This document shows positions 39,163-50,151 of a DNA stretch of 64,000 nucleotides, piece by piece. Positions within the stretch are counted from its first letter, which is position 1, and every line of letters starts with the position of its first letter. The DNA is from Ruegeria pomeroyi (lineage in GTDB: Bacteria; Pseudomonadota; Alphaproteobacteria; Rhodobacterales; Rhodobacteraceae), in contig NZ_JAGQAG010000001.1 in the NCBI RefSeq assembly GCF_021405525.1, positions 620,001 to 684,000 on the forward strand, in the 5' to 3' direction. The notes under the pieces are model-generated. The model saw only the letters and a program-made list of their open reading frames with translations. It was not told where the DNA came from and searched no databases. A program made the position numbers and the translations under genes.

Positions 39163-39381
39163 ATGCCGCAAACTGAGTGGATACTGGACGTCCTGTCGGA
39201 CCTCAAAACCTTCGCCAGCGCGAACGGGCTGAGTGCTCTGGCCGAGCAGCTCGACGACACCAAGATCGTTGCCGCGGCAGAAATCGCGTCCAAGAGAGAA
39301 GAGGCGCTGTCACCGACCCATGGGCAGAAAGGTCAACCTGAACCCGATTTTGGAGGACTTGGACGCCACCAGCGCGCTTGA
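39163..39381 (+). CDS. Small protein upstream of and overlapping luxR
   Basis: 72 residues from ATG 39163, with GGAGAG upstream. The N-terminal part TEWILDVLSDLKTFASANGLSALAEQLDDTKIVAAAEIAS looks like a genuine helical protein. Short proteins of this pattern sit before luxR-type genes in other roseobacters as I recall. The last 62 bases overlap the start of luxR in another frame, so the two may be translationally coupled. Function unknown. Confidence 0.65.
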   Translation: MPQTEWILDVLSDLKTFASANGLSALAEQLDDTKIVAAAEIASKREEALSPTHGQKGQPEPDFGGLGRHQRA

Positions 39382-40039
39382 AGACCTCGAAAGGGTTACC
39401 GTCAAACTGCGCGATACGCTCGAAATTGACCACATCGTCTATCACTGGGTTGACAGCGCTGGCGATCAATATGGATGTGCAACCTATCCTCAGGCCTGGC
39501 AGGAACGGTATCTGGAAAAGAACTATCACCGGATAGATCCGGTGATTCTGGGGTGTTTTCAAAGGTTTCACCCGGTAGACTGGAAGCGGCTCGACTGGTC
39601 CGGCAAGGTCGCGAAGGCGTTCTTGCAGGATGCGCTGGAACACGGGGTCGGAAATCAGGGTTATTCTATTCCGATCCGTGGCCCCAATGGTCAGTTCGCC
39701 CTCTTTACCGTGAACCATGTCTGCGATGACGCGGTCTGGTCCGAGTTTACTGAAACCTACGGGCGCGATCTGATTCTGATCGCACATTACTTCAACCGAA
39801 AGGCGCTGGAGTTCGAGAGCTCACGCCAACCAGAGCAGCCGCGCAATCTGTCGCCGCGCGAAGTGGATGCGATGACCTTGCTTGCGCTTGGCTATAGCCG
39901 AGCGCAGGTGGCGCATTCATTGTCAATCTCGGAACATACATTGCGGGTCTATATCGAAAGTGCTCGTTTCAAACTTGGGGCACTTAACACAACCCACGCG
40001 ATAGCTACCGCAATGAGTCGCGGTCTTATTGTAGTTTGA
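39320..40039 (+). CDS. LuxR-family acyl-homoserine-lactone-responsive regulator
   Basis: 239 residues from ATG 39320 (frame open to 39233). The N-terminal autoinducer domain has Trp60, Tyr64, Asp73 and Pro74 in AWQERYLEKNYHRIDPV, the canonical ligand-pocket set, and VDWKRLDW for the next tryptophan. The C-terminal helix-turn-helix is LSPREVDAMTLLALGYSRAQ followed by VAHSLSISEHTLRVYIESAR. The synthase gene follows in the same direction, so this is a cognate pair. Confidence 0.92.
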   Translation: MGRKVNLNPILEDLDATSALEDLERVTVKLRDTLEIDHIVYHWVDSAGDQYGCATYPQAWQERYLEKNYHRIDPVILGCFQRFHPVDWKRLDWSGKVAKAFLQDALEHGVGNQGYSIPIRGPNGQFALFTVNHVCDDAVWSEFTETYGRDLILIAHYFNRKALEFESSRQPEQPRNLSPREVDAMTLLALGYSRAQVAHSLSISEHTLRVYIESARFKLGALNTTHAIATAMSRGLIVV

Positions 40040-40121
40040 ACGGCGCTCGCACTACTGACCAGATTTTAACCATTTGTACGTACCCCTTTTGTTCCATATC
40101 GGACGGCAAGGGAACAAACAA

Positions 40122-40760
40122 ATGCTGCGCTATTTGTATGCGGATGAATTGCACCAATACCCGAAACTAGCGAAATCCATGTTTTTGGATCGCGCGGACC
40201 AGTTCAAGACGCGCCTTGGATGGGATGTACATGTCAACGAAGATGGGGAAGAGCGCGATCAGTACGACGAGCTTAACCCGCTCTATGTCATCTGGGAGGA
40301 ACCCGATGGAAGCCATGGAGGCTCCATGCGGTTTCTGCCTACGACTGGCCCTGTGATGATCAACGATGTGTTTGGTCACCTGACCGGGGGTAGCCCGATC
40401 TGCAGCCCGATGATCTGGGAAGTCACGCGCTTCTGTCTCTCGCGGAGGGCCAGTTCGCGCGTTGCTGGCGCGATCATGCTCAGTGGGGGCGAGGTGATGG
40501 AGGGTTTCGGCCTGACGCATATCGCCGGTGTCTTTGATGAGCGAATGATCCGAATTTATCGATTGATCGGCTCGTCGCCCGAGATACTGGGCAGCGAGGG
40601 CGAAGGCCGCGACCGGGTTTCGGTAGGTCTATGGCCGTTTTCGCCCGCCGATTGTGCGCGGGTAGCCGAACGGGCGGGTGTCCCGCGCGAACTCTCGCGG
40701 CTCTGGTTCAATCGCGCCTTTGGCAAGGTGAACCGTCGCCGCTTTGCCCGGGCGGGATAA
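40122..40760 (+). CDS. Acyl-homoserine-lactone synthase (LuxI family)
   Basis: 212 residues from ATG 40122. Invariant LuxI residues are present: Arg24 and Phe28 in DRADQF, Trp34, Asp46/Asp49, Arg70 in GSMRFLPT, Glu100 and Arg103 in WEVTRFCLS. The chain length of the product cannot be told from sequence. Lies 82 bp after luxR; a half CtrA site (TTAACCAT at 40076-40083) occurs in that gap but is not a full box. Confidence 0.95.
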   Translation: MLRYLYADELHQYPKLAKSMFLDRADQFKTRLGWDVHVNEDGEERDQYDELNPLYVIWEEPDGSHGGSMRFLPTTGPVMINDVFGHLTGGSPICSPMIWEVTRFCLSRRASSRVAGAIMLSGGEVMEGFGLTHIAGVFDERMIRIYRLIGSSPEILGSEGEGRDRVSVGLWPFSPADCARVAERAGVPRELSRLWFNRAFGKVNRRRFARAG

Positions 40761-40790
40761 TTCCCGTCACGGACCGGTCCTCTCTGGCAC

Positions 40791-40819
40791 GGCGCGGCCC
40801 CCGACTGTAGGGTCGCGCC
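40791..40819 (+). other. Hairpin abutting the helicase start codon
   Basis: GGCGCGGCCC (40791-40800) pairs with GGGTCGCGCC (40810-40819), ten pairs including one G-U, 9-nt loop. The 3' arm ends at the base before ATG 40820, and no Shine-Dalgarno sequence is visible outside it. It could end the luxI transcript or restrict translation of the helicase. Confidence 0.55.
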
Positions 40820-42355
40820 ATGACCACAAATGCTGTTACCTACTCCGATGATCAGGCCAATGCCTTTGACGCCATAGCCGAGCTGCTGCGCGCGGCCGGG
40901 GTCGATCTGGACGATGATGCGCTGCTGCGCCCGCCCGGCGGGGGCAAGACCGGGGTGATGGCGGTGATCGGCAAGGCGGGTTCGGGCAAAACCCTGTTGC
41001 TGGCCGAACTCTGCAAGGCGCTGACCGAAGCCGGGGTACAGGTCGTTTCGGGCGACTACGAGGGACGCAAAAGCAAGGACCGGCGCACGCTCGCGATACT
41101 GGCCCCTACCAACAAGGCCGCCAGTGTTCTACGCCTGCGCGGGGTCCCTGCGACCACGATCCATCGTATCCTCTATACTCCGGTTTATGATCCCGACTAC
41201 GAGCGTATCGCCGAATGGCTGGCCGGCAATGGCGACCGGCCCGAGATCGATGGGTTGAGCGATGCAGCGCTGGACCGGGCGGCGGCGTTTTACGCGCGCA
41301 ACACATCGATTCCCGGCGCGCTAGCAGCGGCGGGGCTGCGCGGGTCTGATTTCATCACTGGCTGGAAGCGCCGCGAAGAGCCACTGGATATCGGTTTCAT
41401 CGACGAAGCCTCGATGCTGGACGACCGCCAGTTCGAGGATTTGAAAGAGATCTTTCCCACCCTGATCCTGTTCGGTGACCCGGCGCAGCTGGCACCGGTC
41501 AACCAGTCCGGATCGATGGTGTTCGATGCATTGCCCGAACCGCGCAAGCTGACGCTCAGCCGCATTCACCGGCAAGAGGCCGACAGCCCGATCCTGGATC
41601 TGGCCCATGCCCTGGCCGATCCGGCAGTCGATTTCGAGGCCTTCGAGCGCATGGTCGAGGACAAGGCCCGTCAGGACGACCGCGTCGTCTGGGGCGGCAG
41701 GGTCGAGGTCGACCTGATGGCCCGCAGTCCGGTCCTGGTCTGGCGTAACGCCACTCGGATCCGCCTGATCAACGCCTTTCGCTCGGTCCACGGTGCGCCC
41801 GAGACAGAACTTCTGGAGGGTGAACCGCTGATCTGCGACGGGATCGAGTTGCCGCTCAAACACCGAAAGAAACGGCTCGACCTCGAAGCGCGCGGCCTGA
41901 TCAAGGGGGCACAGGTGATCTATCTGGGCCCCGGCCGCAAACCGGGATTCTCGCGCCTGCATGTGATGGGCGCCGAGGATCCGCAAGTCAGCGCCGCCTC
42001 GATCGTCAAGATCGAGAAGCCTGATGAAGAGGAGCCGTTCATCCCTTTCGCGGCCCGCATGGGCGCGACGTTCCTGCACGGGGCGGCGGTGACCATTCAC
42101 AAGGCGCAGGGGTCGCAATGGGAGACGGTGCAGGTCTTTGCCCCTGACATCTATGCTGCCGCCCGCGCCGGACGCGTCGAGGCGGGGCAACCCCTCTGGA
42201 AACGACTGGCCTATGTGGCAATCACCCGTGCGCAGGAACGGCTGATCTGGGTGGTGCGCAACCGCCTGTCGAAACCGACCTATCCGCTGCGGGTCGATGA
42301 TCTGCGGCAGGCCGCCGCGCCGGTGCTGACGCTGGAAGAGGAGCAAGAGGCATGA
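40820..42355 (+). CDS. RecD-like superfamily 1 DNA helicase
   Basis: 511 residues. Walker A is VIGKAGSGKTLLLAEL (about residue 50), motif Ia LAPTNKAASVLR, Walker B FIDEASMLDDRQF, motif III LFGDPAQLAPVNQSGS and IHRQEADSPIL. The C-terminal UvrD_C_2-like part has TIHKAQGSQWETVQVF and YVAITRAQERLIWV. It fits a 5'-3' RecD/TraA-type helicase, standing alone without RecB/C. Stop overlaps the SDR gene (ATGA). Confidence 0.85.
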   Translation: MTTNAVTYSDDQANAFDAIAELLRAAGVDLDDDALLRPPGGGKTGVMAVIGKAGSGKTLLLAELCKALTEAGVQVVSGDYEGRKSKDRRTLAILAPTNKAASVLRLRGVPATTIHRILYTPVYDPDYERIAEWLAGNGDRPEIDGLSDAALDRAAAFYARNTSIPGALAAAGLRGSDFITGWKRREEPLDIGFIDEASMLDDRQFEDLKEIFPTLILFGDPAQLAPVNQSGSMVFDALPEPRKLTLSRIHRQEADSPILDLAHALADPAVDFEAFERMVEDKARQDDRVVWGGRVEVDLMARSPVLVWRNATRIRLINAFRSVHGAPETELLEGEPLICDGIELPLKHRKKRLDLEARGLIKGAQVIYLGPGRKPGFSRLHVMGAEDPQVSAASIVKIEKPDEEEPFIPFAARMGATFLHGAAVTIHKAQGSQWETVQVFAPDIYAAARAGRVEAGQPLWKRLAYVAITRAQERLIWVVRNRLSKPTYPLRVDDLRQAAAPVLTLEEEQEA

Positions 42356-43080
42356 GAACCATCCTGATCACCGGTGCCAGTTCCGGCATCGGGCGCGCCA
42401 CCGCCGAGCTGTTCCTTGGCGAAGGGTGGACCGTGGGATTGCTGGCTCGGCGTGGCGAGATGCTGGAGGAAATCGCGGCGGGTCACGACCGTGCGGTTCC
42501 ACTGGTGGCAGATGTGACCGATCCGCAGTTGGTCGAGCGGGCCTTTGACCGGTTTCAGGGCAGGGTCGGGCGGCTCGACGTGCTGTTCAACAATGCGGGC
42601 ATTTTTGCGCCGGGCGGCACCATAGACGAAATCGCTCTCGATGACTGGTTCACAACCGTCAATGTGAACCTGAACGGCATGTTCCTTTGCGCCCGAGCCG
42701 CTTTTGCCTGGATGCGAGGGCAGGCGCCACAGGGTGGTCGGATCATCAATAACGGGTCCATTGCGGCCCATGCACCTCGGCCGAACTCGATCCACTACAC
42801 CACGACAAAGCATGCGATCACCGGTCTGACCCGCAGCTTGTCACTGGATGGCCGCGCCTTTGGCATCGCGGCGGGACAGATCGACATCGGCAATGCCCAG
42901 ACCGATATGGTGCGGGGCCTGAACGAAAGGGCGCTGGCCGAAGGCCGCACGCCCGATCCGTCGATGGCGGTCATGGATGCGGCCCGCTCGGTTCTGCATA
43001 TGGCGACCCTGCCGCCCGAGGCGAATGTCCTGTTCATGACGGTGATGGCGACCACGATGCCCTATGTCGGGCGCGGCTGA
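42352..43080 (+). CDS. Short-chain dehydrogenase/reductase
   Basis: 242 residues. NAD(P) site TGASSGIGRATAELF, NNAGIFAPGG, active-site block with Ser in NNGSIAAHAP and the YxxxK pair in HYTTTKHAITG. Substrate unknown. Translationally coupled to the helicase by ATGA overlap; convergent with the TIGR02186 gene. Confidence 0.88.
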   Translation: MRTILITGASSGIGRATAELFLGEGWTVGLLARRGEMLEEIAAGHDRAVPLVADVTDPQLVERAFDRFQGRVGRLDVLFNNAGIFAPGGTIDEIALDDWFTTVNVNLNGMFLCARAAFAWMRGQAPQGGRIINNGSIAAHAPRPNSIHYTTTKHAITGLTRSLSLDGRAFGIAAGQIDIGNAQTDMVRGLNERALAEGRTPDPSMAVMDAARSVLHMATLPPEANVLFMTVMATTMPYVGRG

Positions 43081-43082
43081 GT

Positions 43083-43856
43083 CTAGGTTCCGCGCAGCGC
43101 CCGGAATGCGGCAGAGGCGCCCCATCCGGCGGCGATGGCAATGGCCAGAGACATCAGCCCGTACAGAACCGGTTGCTGATGCGCCAGATTGAACAGGAAC
43201 CGTTCCAGCCCCACCTTTCGCACATCGATCGTGGTTTGGAAGTTCGAAACCACCTTGCCGCCGCGAGTCAGGAAGATACGCGCGACATATTCGCCCTCGG
43301 TCAGGTTGGCGGGCATGTCGATCTCGGTCCGGAACAGGGTCTGTTCATCCACGGCAACGGTGTTCTCGCGGATGGAATACAGCCCTTCGTTCTGGCGAAT
43401 GCGAACAACGGCCCGGGTAAACTCTTGCGCGTCGGCGATGTTCATGTCGGCGCCGACCGAGCGGATTGCCCGCTTGATGGACACCTTGTGGCGCAGGTCC
43501 TCGGTATCGCTCAGGGCCTGGCTGAACGGCGCACTGGTCGCGGCGGCATAGAAACTGGGGGCTGAATCCACCAGAACGCTGTCGGTGTTGACCCAGATTC
43601 CCAGCTTCTTTTCTTTGCGGCGAACCAGCACCGGGGTCGAAGGACCCGACACCGCCACGATCACCTGAAGCGGATCGCCCTGCGGGATCGGTGTCTCGCG
43701 CTTCACCGCGCCAAAGATCAGGATGTCTGAACCGTCAAAGTCGGCGGTGATCGCAACGCGGTCACGGCTCAGGCCAAGTACCACTTGTTCTTCGGTGGCC
43801 GTGGCCATCAGCGGCATCACCAGCGCCAGCAGAGTGACAAGAACGATGCGGCGCAT
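43083..43856 (-). CDS. TIGR02186 family membrane protein
   Basis: 257 residues from ATG 43856. Signal peptide (LVTLLALVMPLMATA), a long periplasmic part beginning VVLGLSRDRVAITADFDGSD, and a C-terminal membrane segment (PVLYGLMSLAIAIAAGWG). I recognise TIGR02186, typically encoded next to a TauE/SafE permease, as here. Function unknown, presumably a partner of the permease. Confidence 0.85.
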   Translation of the reverse strand: MRRIVLVTLLALVMPLMATATEEQVVLGLSRDRVAITADFDGSDILIFGAVKRETPIPQGDPLQVIVAVSGPSTPVLVRRKEKKLGIWVNTDSVLVDSAPSFYAAATSAPFSQALSDTEDLRHKVSIKRAIRSVGADMNIADAQEFTRAVVRIRQNEGLYSIRENTVAVDEQTLFRTEIDMPANLTEGEYVARIFLTRGGKVVSNFQTTIDVRKVGLERFLFNLAHQQPVLYGLMSLAIAIAAGWGASAAFRALRGT

Positions 43857-43857
43857 C

Positions 43858-44778
43858 TCAGTGCCCCCCCGAGGCGCCAAGCGAGAAAAGCTCGCTGGGC
43901 ATCAGCAACAGGTCAAGGGCCAGTTTCGCACAGACCGCCAGAACCAGCCCAGCCAGCAGGATGCGCAGCTGTTCGGCCTTCATCCGGGCGCCGATCACCG
44001 TTCCGATCTGAGCTCCGATCACGCCCCCGATCAGCAGCAGCACCGCAAGCACCACGTCAACCGTGTAGTTGGTGGTAGCATGCAGCATGGTGGTGAATGC
44101 GGTGACAAAGATGATCTGGAACAGCGAGGTGCCCACCACGACCTTGGTCGGCATGCCCAGCAGATAGATCATCGCGGGCACCATGATAAAGCCGCCCCCG
44201 ACCCCCATGATTGCTGACAGCACCCCGACCAGCAGACCGACCACCACAGGCGGGATAACCGAGATATAGAGGCCCGAGGTGCGGAACCGCATCTTGAACG
44301 GCATCGCATGGATCCAGCCACGCTGGCGCCGTTTCGGCACTGTGCCACCTGACTTGCGGGATTTGCGGATGGCATTCAGGCTTTCGATGAACATCAGCCC
44401 GCCGATGATGCCCAGAAAGACGACATAACAGAGCTTTACCAGCAGATCGACCTGGCCCAGGCTCTTGAGATAGTTGAACAGGACCACGCCCAGCGCCGCA
44501 CCCGTCAGGCCGCCGATCAGCAGGATCGTTCCCATCCTGAAATCGACCGTACGCCTTCGGAAATGCGCCAGAACTCCCGAAAAGGACGAGGCAACGATCT
44601 GGTTCGCTTCGGTTGCCACCGCCACAGCGGGCGGGATGCCGATGAAGAACAGCAAGGGCGTCATCAAAAAGCCGCCACCAACCCCGAACATGCCCGACAG
44701 GATGCCGACCATGCCGCCGAGGCCCAGCAGCAGGAACGCGTTGACCGAAACCTCGGCAATGGGAAGGTATATCTGCAT
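43858..44778 (-). CDS. TauE/SafE family permease
   Basis: 306 residues from ATG 44778. No ribosome site precedes it, so translation could be leaderless; TTG 44808 is a less likely start. About eight membrane segments, with the repeats GMFGVGGGFLMTPLLFFIG and AIMGVGGGFIMVPAMIYLLG. Pairs with TIGR02186 immediately downstream. Substrate probably an organic or inorganic sulfur anion; not provable here. Unrelated in sequence to the TauE gene at 20095. Confidence 0.85.
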   Translation of the reverse strand: MQIYLPIAEVSVNAFLLLGLGGMVGILSGMFGVGGGFLMTPLLFFIGIPPAVAVATEANQIVASSFSGVLAHFRRRTVDFRMGTILLIGGLTGAALGVVLFNYLKSLGQVDLLVKLCYVVFLGIIGGLMFIESLNAIRKSRKSGGTVPKRRQRGWIHAMPFKMRFRTSGLYISVIPPVVVGLLVGVLSAIMGVGGGFIMVPAMIYLLGMPTKVVVGTSLFQIIFVTAFTTMLHATTNYTVDVVLAVLLLIGGVIGAQIGTVIGARMKAEQLRILLAGLVLAVCAKLALDLLLMPSELFSLGASGGH

Positions 44779-44869
44779 GTTTTTTGTTAAACCGGCATGC
44801 CCCGTCAAATCAACGGGGAATGCCGCTTTGCAGCGAACAGGACCGAAATTCCCCGGGGAACTGGCCCTA

Positions 44870-45835
44870 TCACCGCTCTTTCACATAGGGCTCACCGCCC
44901 GCGCGCGGGGGAATCGCCTTGCCGACGAATCCGGCCAGGATCACAACGGTCAGGATATAGGGCAGGGCGTCCATCACCTGCACCGGGATCACCACGCCGC
45001 CCAGGTCGATATTCTGGAACCTGAGCGCAATGGCTTGCAGCAGCCCGAACAGCAGACAGGCCCACATCGCATGCAGCGGGCGCCATTTGGCAAAGATCAA
45101 CGCCGCCAGCGCGATAAAGCCGCGCCCGGCGGTCATGTCCTTGACGAACCCGGCCTGAAGCGCAGTGGCCAGGTAGGCGCCGGCAATGCCGCACAGCACG
45201 CCGCAGATCATCACCGCCGCATAGCGCAGCCCCACGACCGAGACGCCGGCAGTATCGACAGCGGCCGGGTTCTCGCCCACCGCGCGCAGGCGCAGGCCGA
45301 AACGGGTGCGATACAGCAGCCACCAGGTGCCGGGCACCGCCAGAAACGCCAGATAGACCAGCACCGAATGGCCCGAGAGCAGTTCGGCATAGATCGGACC
45401 CAGAACGGGGATGCCGCTCAGCGTCTCGGCCAGCGGCCAGTCGATCGGTTCGAATCGGGCGCCACCGAACAGCGACGGCGTGCGCCCGCCCTGCTTGAAC
45501 CAGTCCTGCGCCACCAGAACGGTCATGCCTGCGGCGAGAAAGTTGATCGCGACCCCGGAAATCAGCTGGTTGCCGCGAAAGGTGATCGAGGCCAGCCCAT
45601 GCAACCCCGCCAGCACCAGAGACGAGGCGATCCCGGCAAGAAGGCCCAGCAGGACCGAGCCGCTGACCGCCGCAACGGCCGCGGAAAAGAACGCGGCCAT
45701 CAGCATCTTGCCCTCAAGCCCGATGTCGAAAATGCCCGCCCGCTCGGAATAGAGCCCGGCCAGACAGGCCAGCAAAAGCGGCGTCGACAGGCGGATCGTC
45801 GAGTCGAGCACCTGGATGATCGTCAGGAAATCCAT
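44870..45835 (-). CDS. ABC transporter permease, BMP/nucleoside type (second)
   Basis: 321 residues from ATG 45835, whose first base is the last of the preceding stop. About eight to ten membrane segments, with the family block AGLYSERAGIFDIGLEGKML and the EAA-like loop FGLRLRAVGENPAAVDTAG. Paired with 45835-46929; matches the NupQ/YufQ group of basic-membrane-protein transporters. Confidence 0.88.
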   Translation of the reverse strand: MDFLTIIQVLDSTIRLSTPLLLACLAGLYSERAGIFDIGLEGKMLMAAFFSAAVAAVSGSVLLGLLAGIASSLVLAGLHGLASITFRGNQLISGVAINFLAAGMTVLVAQDWFKQGGRTPSLFGGARFEPIDWPLAETLSGIPVLGPIYAELLSGHSVLVYLAFLAVPGTWWLLYRTRFGLRLRAVGENPAAVDTAGVSVVGLRYAAVMICGVLCGIAGAYLATALQAGFVKDMTAGRGFIALAALIFAKWRPLHAMWACLLFGLLQAIALRFQNIDLGGVVIPVQVMDALPYILTVVILAGFVGKAIPPRAGGEPYVKER

Positions 45836-46928
45836 CACGCTTTGCCTTTCCGCAGGGCCAGGAAGACTTTCTCCAGCGGCATCCGCACCATGTTGTCCAG
45901 CGCCCCGGTGAACAGGATCACCAAGGCTTGGATCACCACAATCAACTCGCGCGGGATATTGGTCCACAGAGCCAGTTCAGCGCCGCCCTGATAGAGAAAG
46001 CCGAACAGGATCGCGGCAAGGAACACCCCGAACGGGTGGCTGCGCCCCATCAGCGCCACGGCGATCCCGATGAAACCGGCGCCCTCGGTCGAGTTCAGGA
46101 CCAGCCGCTCGGCCTCGCCCATCACGTTGTTGGTGGCCATCAGCCCGGCCAGCGCGCCCGAGATCAGCATGGCGACCATGGTGATCTTGAAGGGCGAGAT
46201 CCCGGCATAAAGCGCGCCGCTCTCGGAATGGCCATAGGCGCGGATTTCATATCCCAGCCGGGTGCGCCAGATCAGCGCCCAGACCACGACACAGGCCAGC
46301 ACTGCCACCAGCAGCGACACGTTTGCCGGCGCCGCCTTGGAAAAGCTGATGCCGATCGGGGCCAGCAGCTCATGCAGGGTGGGCAGATGCACGGCGGCCG
46401 GAAAGCGTTCGCTGGCCGGGTCCATCGAGCCGTCGGGCCGCATCACATTGACCAGCATATAGTTCAGCAAGGCCGCAGCGATGAAGTTGAACATGATCGT
46501 GGTGATCACGATATGGCTGCCTCGGCGCGCTTGCAGATAGGCCGGGATCGCGGCCCAGACGGCCCCGAACAGCATCGAGGCCGCGCAGGCGGCCAACAGC
46601 GCCATGGTCCAATGCGGCCAGGGGATGTAAAGGCAGATCATCGCCACACCAAGCCCGCCCAGCATCGCCTGCCCTTCACCCCCGATATTGAACAGGCGCG
46701 CATGAAAGGCGACGGCCACGGCCAGGCCGGTGAACATGAAGTTGGTGGCGTAATAGAGCGTGTAGCCCCAGCCATAGGTCGACCCCAGCGCCCCCGATAC
46801 CATCATGTTGACGGCGGCCACCGGGTCTTCGCCGATGCCAAGGATCACCAGCGCCGACAGGATTGCGGCCAGGATCAGGCTGATCAGCGGGATCAGCACC
46901 ACATCGGCCCATTTGGGCATCTTGTCCA

Positions 46929-46929
<1 letters not shown>
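45835..46929 (-). CDS. ABC transporter permease, BMP/nucleoside type (first)
   Basis: 364 residues, multiple membrane segments. The family block FHARLFNIGGEGQAMLGG is present, as is the loop RTRLGYEIRAYGHSESGALYAG. Belongs to the NupP/YufP group. Overlaps the ATPase gene and the second permease by one base each (TGATG). Confidence 0.88.
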
Positions 46930-48458
<1,529 letters not shown>

Positions 48459-48550
48459 GTCTTGTCCTCGATGGCCGAAAGGGCGCTCATCCGCCTAGGC
48501 GGGTGTTTTCGCCAGGATGGCCCGCAGGGCCGAATGAGCGCCGGGTGAAT

Positions 48551-48573
48551 GCGGGCCGGAAGGTCCGGCCCGC
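48551..48573 (-). other. Intercistronic hairpin between bmpA-like and ATPase genes
   Basis: GCGGGCCGGA (48551-48560) pairs perfectly with TCCGGCCCGC (48564-48573), 3-nt loop. It lies just after the binding-protein stop (48582) on the minus strand with no T tract. In transporter operons such hairpins often keep the binding-protein message more abundant than the rest. Confidence 0.55.
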
Positions 48574-48581
48574 GATCTGGA

Positions 48582-49580
48582 TCAGAACTTCAGTGCGGGG
48601 CAGCTGTCGTTCTCGTAATAGCTCACCACGCTCAACTTGCCGTCGATGATGTCCTGGCGGGCCTGATCAACTGCGGCCTTCATCTCGTCCGAGATAAGGG
48701 CGGCGTTGTTGTCATCCAGCGCATAGCCCACGCCCTCTTCGGCCAGACCCATGTTGAAGACGCCGGTTTCGAGGTTTTCGCCCGCCTTCATCGCGTCATA
48801 GACGGCCACGTCGACGCGTTTCAGCATCGAGGTCAGCACCTTGCCGGGATGCAGGTGGTTCTGGTTGCTGTCGACGCCGATCGACAGGATGCCCTCGTCG
48901 GCTGCGGTTTGCAGCACGCCGACACCGGTGCCGCCAGCGGCGGCATAGACCACATCAGCGCCCTGGCTGATCTGCGCCTTGGTCAGTTCCGAGCCCTTCA
49001 CCGGGTCGTTCCATGCGGCCGGGGTAGTGCCGGTCATGTTGGCCACGATCTTGACATCGGGGTTCACCGCCTTGGCGCCCTGGGCATAGCCGCAGCCAAA
49101 GTGGCGGATCAGCGGAATGTCCATGCCGCCGACAAAGCCCACGGTGCCCGATTTCGAAGCCATCGCCGCCATCATGCCGACCAGATACGAGCCTTCGTGT
49201 TCGGCAAAGCCGATCTGGCGAATATTGGGCGCGTCAAGCCAGGTCACGTCGACCGCGACGAACTTTGTGTCAGGATAGTCCGCAGCAACGGCGCTCAGCG
49301 GGTCGGCCATGGCAAAGCCCATGGTGATGACCGGGTTGGCGCCTGCCTCGGCAAAGCGGCGCAGCGCCTGCTCGCGCTGGGCCTCCGATTGCAGTTCGAT
49401 CTCGCGGAAGCTGCCGCCGGTTTCCTCGGCCCAGCGTTGGGCGCCGTTGAATGCGGCCTCGTTGAACGACTTGTCGAACTTGCCGCCCAGATCAAAGATC
49501 AGGGCCGGTTCGGCCAGGGCGGCGCCCGCGGTCAGCGCCATCGCTGCGGCGGCTCCCATCAGGGATTTCATCAGGGTCAT
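48582..49580 (-). CDS. BMP-family substrate-binding protein (nucleoside importer)
   Basis: 332 residues. Signal peptide MGAAAAMALTAGAALA, then PALIFDLGGKFDKSFNEAAFNG, the start of the mature BMP/PnrA fold, DVTWLDAPNIRQIGFAEHEG and VGFVGGMDIPLIRHFGCGY. BMP proteins of this layout bind purine nucleosides; exact ligand is inferred. First gene of its ABC operon. Confidence 0.9.
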   Translation of the reverse strand: MTLMKSLMGAAAAMALTAGAALAEPALIFDLGGKFDKSFNEAAFNGAQRWAEETGGSFREIELQSEAQREQALRRFAEAGANPVITMGFAMADPLSAVAADYPDTKFVAVDVTWLDAPNIRQIGFAEHEGSYLVGMMAAMASKSGTVGFVGGMDIPLIRHFGCGYAQGAKAVNPDVKIVANMTGTTPAAWNDPVKGSELTKAQISQGADVVYAAAGGTGVGVLQTAADEGILSIGVDSNQNHLHPGKVLTSMLKRVDVAVYDAMKAGENLETGVFNMGLAEEGVGYALDDNNAALISDEMKAAVDQARQDIIDGKLSVVSYYENDSCPALKF

Positions 49581-49737
49581 CTTATACTCCCGTTGGTTAT
49601 TGTTCCCGGGGCGGTGGCGGACCAGTCACCCCGCTCAGAGCGAGCAGAACTGCTGTGATGCTGGTAATTAAGGACGGTTGCAACCCTGCCGGTCAACCGC
49701 TTTTTGACCGCTTGGTCCGAGAATGCGGCGCTTGCCG

Positions 49738-50151
49738 TCAGGGCAGGGGGCGCTCCATCACGATGGCATCGGCTGTCTCTCCACTCGGACGCCGGTAATA
49801 GCCCCGGCGCAGACCGCAGGGCGCATAGCCGCAGGCGGTGTAGAGTGCAATGGCCGGGTCGTTATCGGCCGCGACGTCAAGCAGGGCGCGCGTTGCACCG
49901 GCATGCGCCGCCTGTATCTGCCACTCATTCATGCAGGCGCGTGCCAGCCCCTGACGGCGGTAGACAGGGTCGGTGGCAATGGTCAACAGCTCGGCCTCAC
50001 CCGCGATAAGCTGAAACAGGGCGAAGCAGCGGTTATCGCCAACCAGATGGTTGTACGGGTTGCCAAGCAGCGTCGCGAATTCCGCCTCGCTCCAGGGGCG
50101 CGACTGGGTGAAGGCGCGGCCATGCAGCCGGGCCAGGTCCGCCGGTGTCAT
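49738..50151 (-). CDS. rimI: Ribosomal-protein-alanine N-acetyltransferase
   Basis: 137 residues, GNAT fold. The acetyl-CoA loop is YRRQGLARACMNEW (R-x-x-G-x-A), followed by LDVAADNDPAIALYTACGY. Start overlaps the tsaB stop (ATGA). The order nfu-like, tsaB, rimI is usual in Rhodobacteraceae. RimI acetylates the N-terminal alanine of S18. Confidence 0.85.
   Translation of the reverse strand: MTPADLARLHGRAFTQSRPWSEAEFATLLGNPYNHLVGDNRCFALFQLIAGEAELLTIATDPVYRRQGLARACMNEWQIQAAHAGATRALLDVAADNDPAIALYTACGYAPCGLRRGYYRRPSGETADAIVMERPLP

Noticed and set aside
40076-40083. TTAACCAT, a possible CtrA half-site before luxI
   Set aside because: The second half is TACG, not TTAA, so it does not meet the full box.
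44776-44808. Start of the second TauE gene at TTG 44808
   Set aside because: TTG is rare and has no ribosome site; ATG 44778 gives the expected N terminus, although it too lacks a ribosome site.
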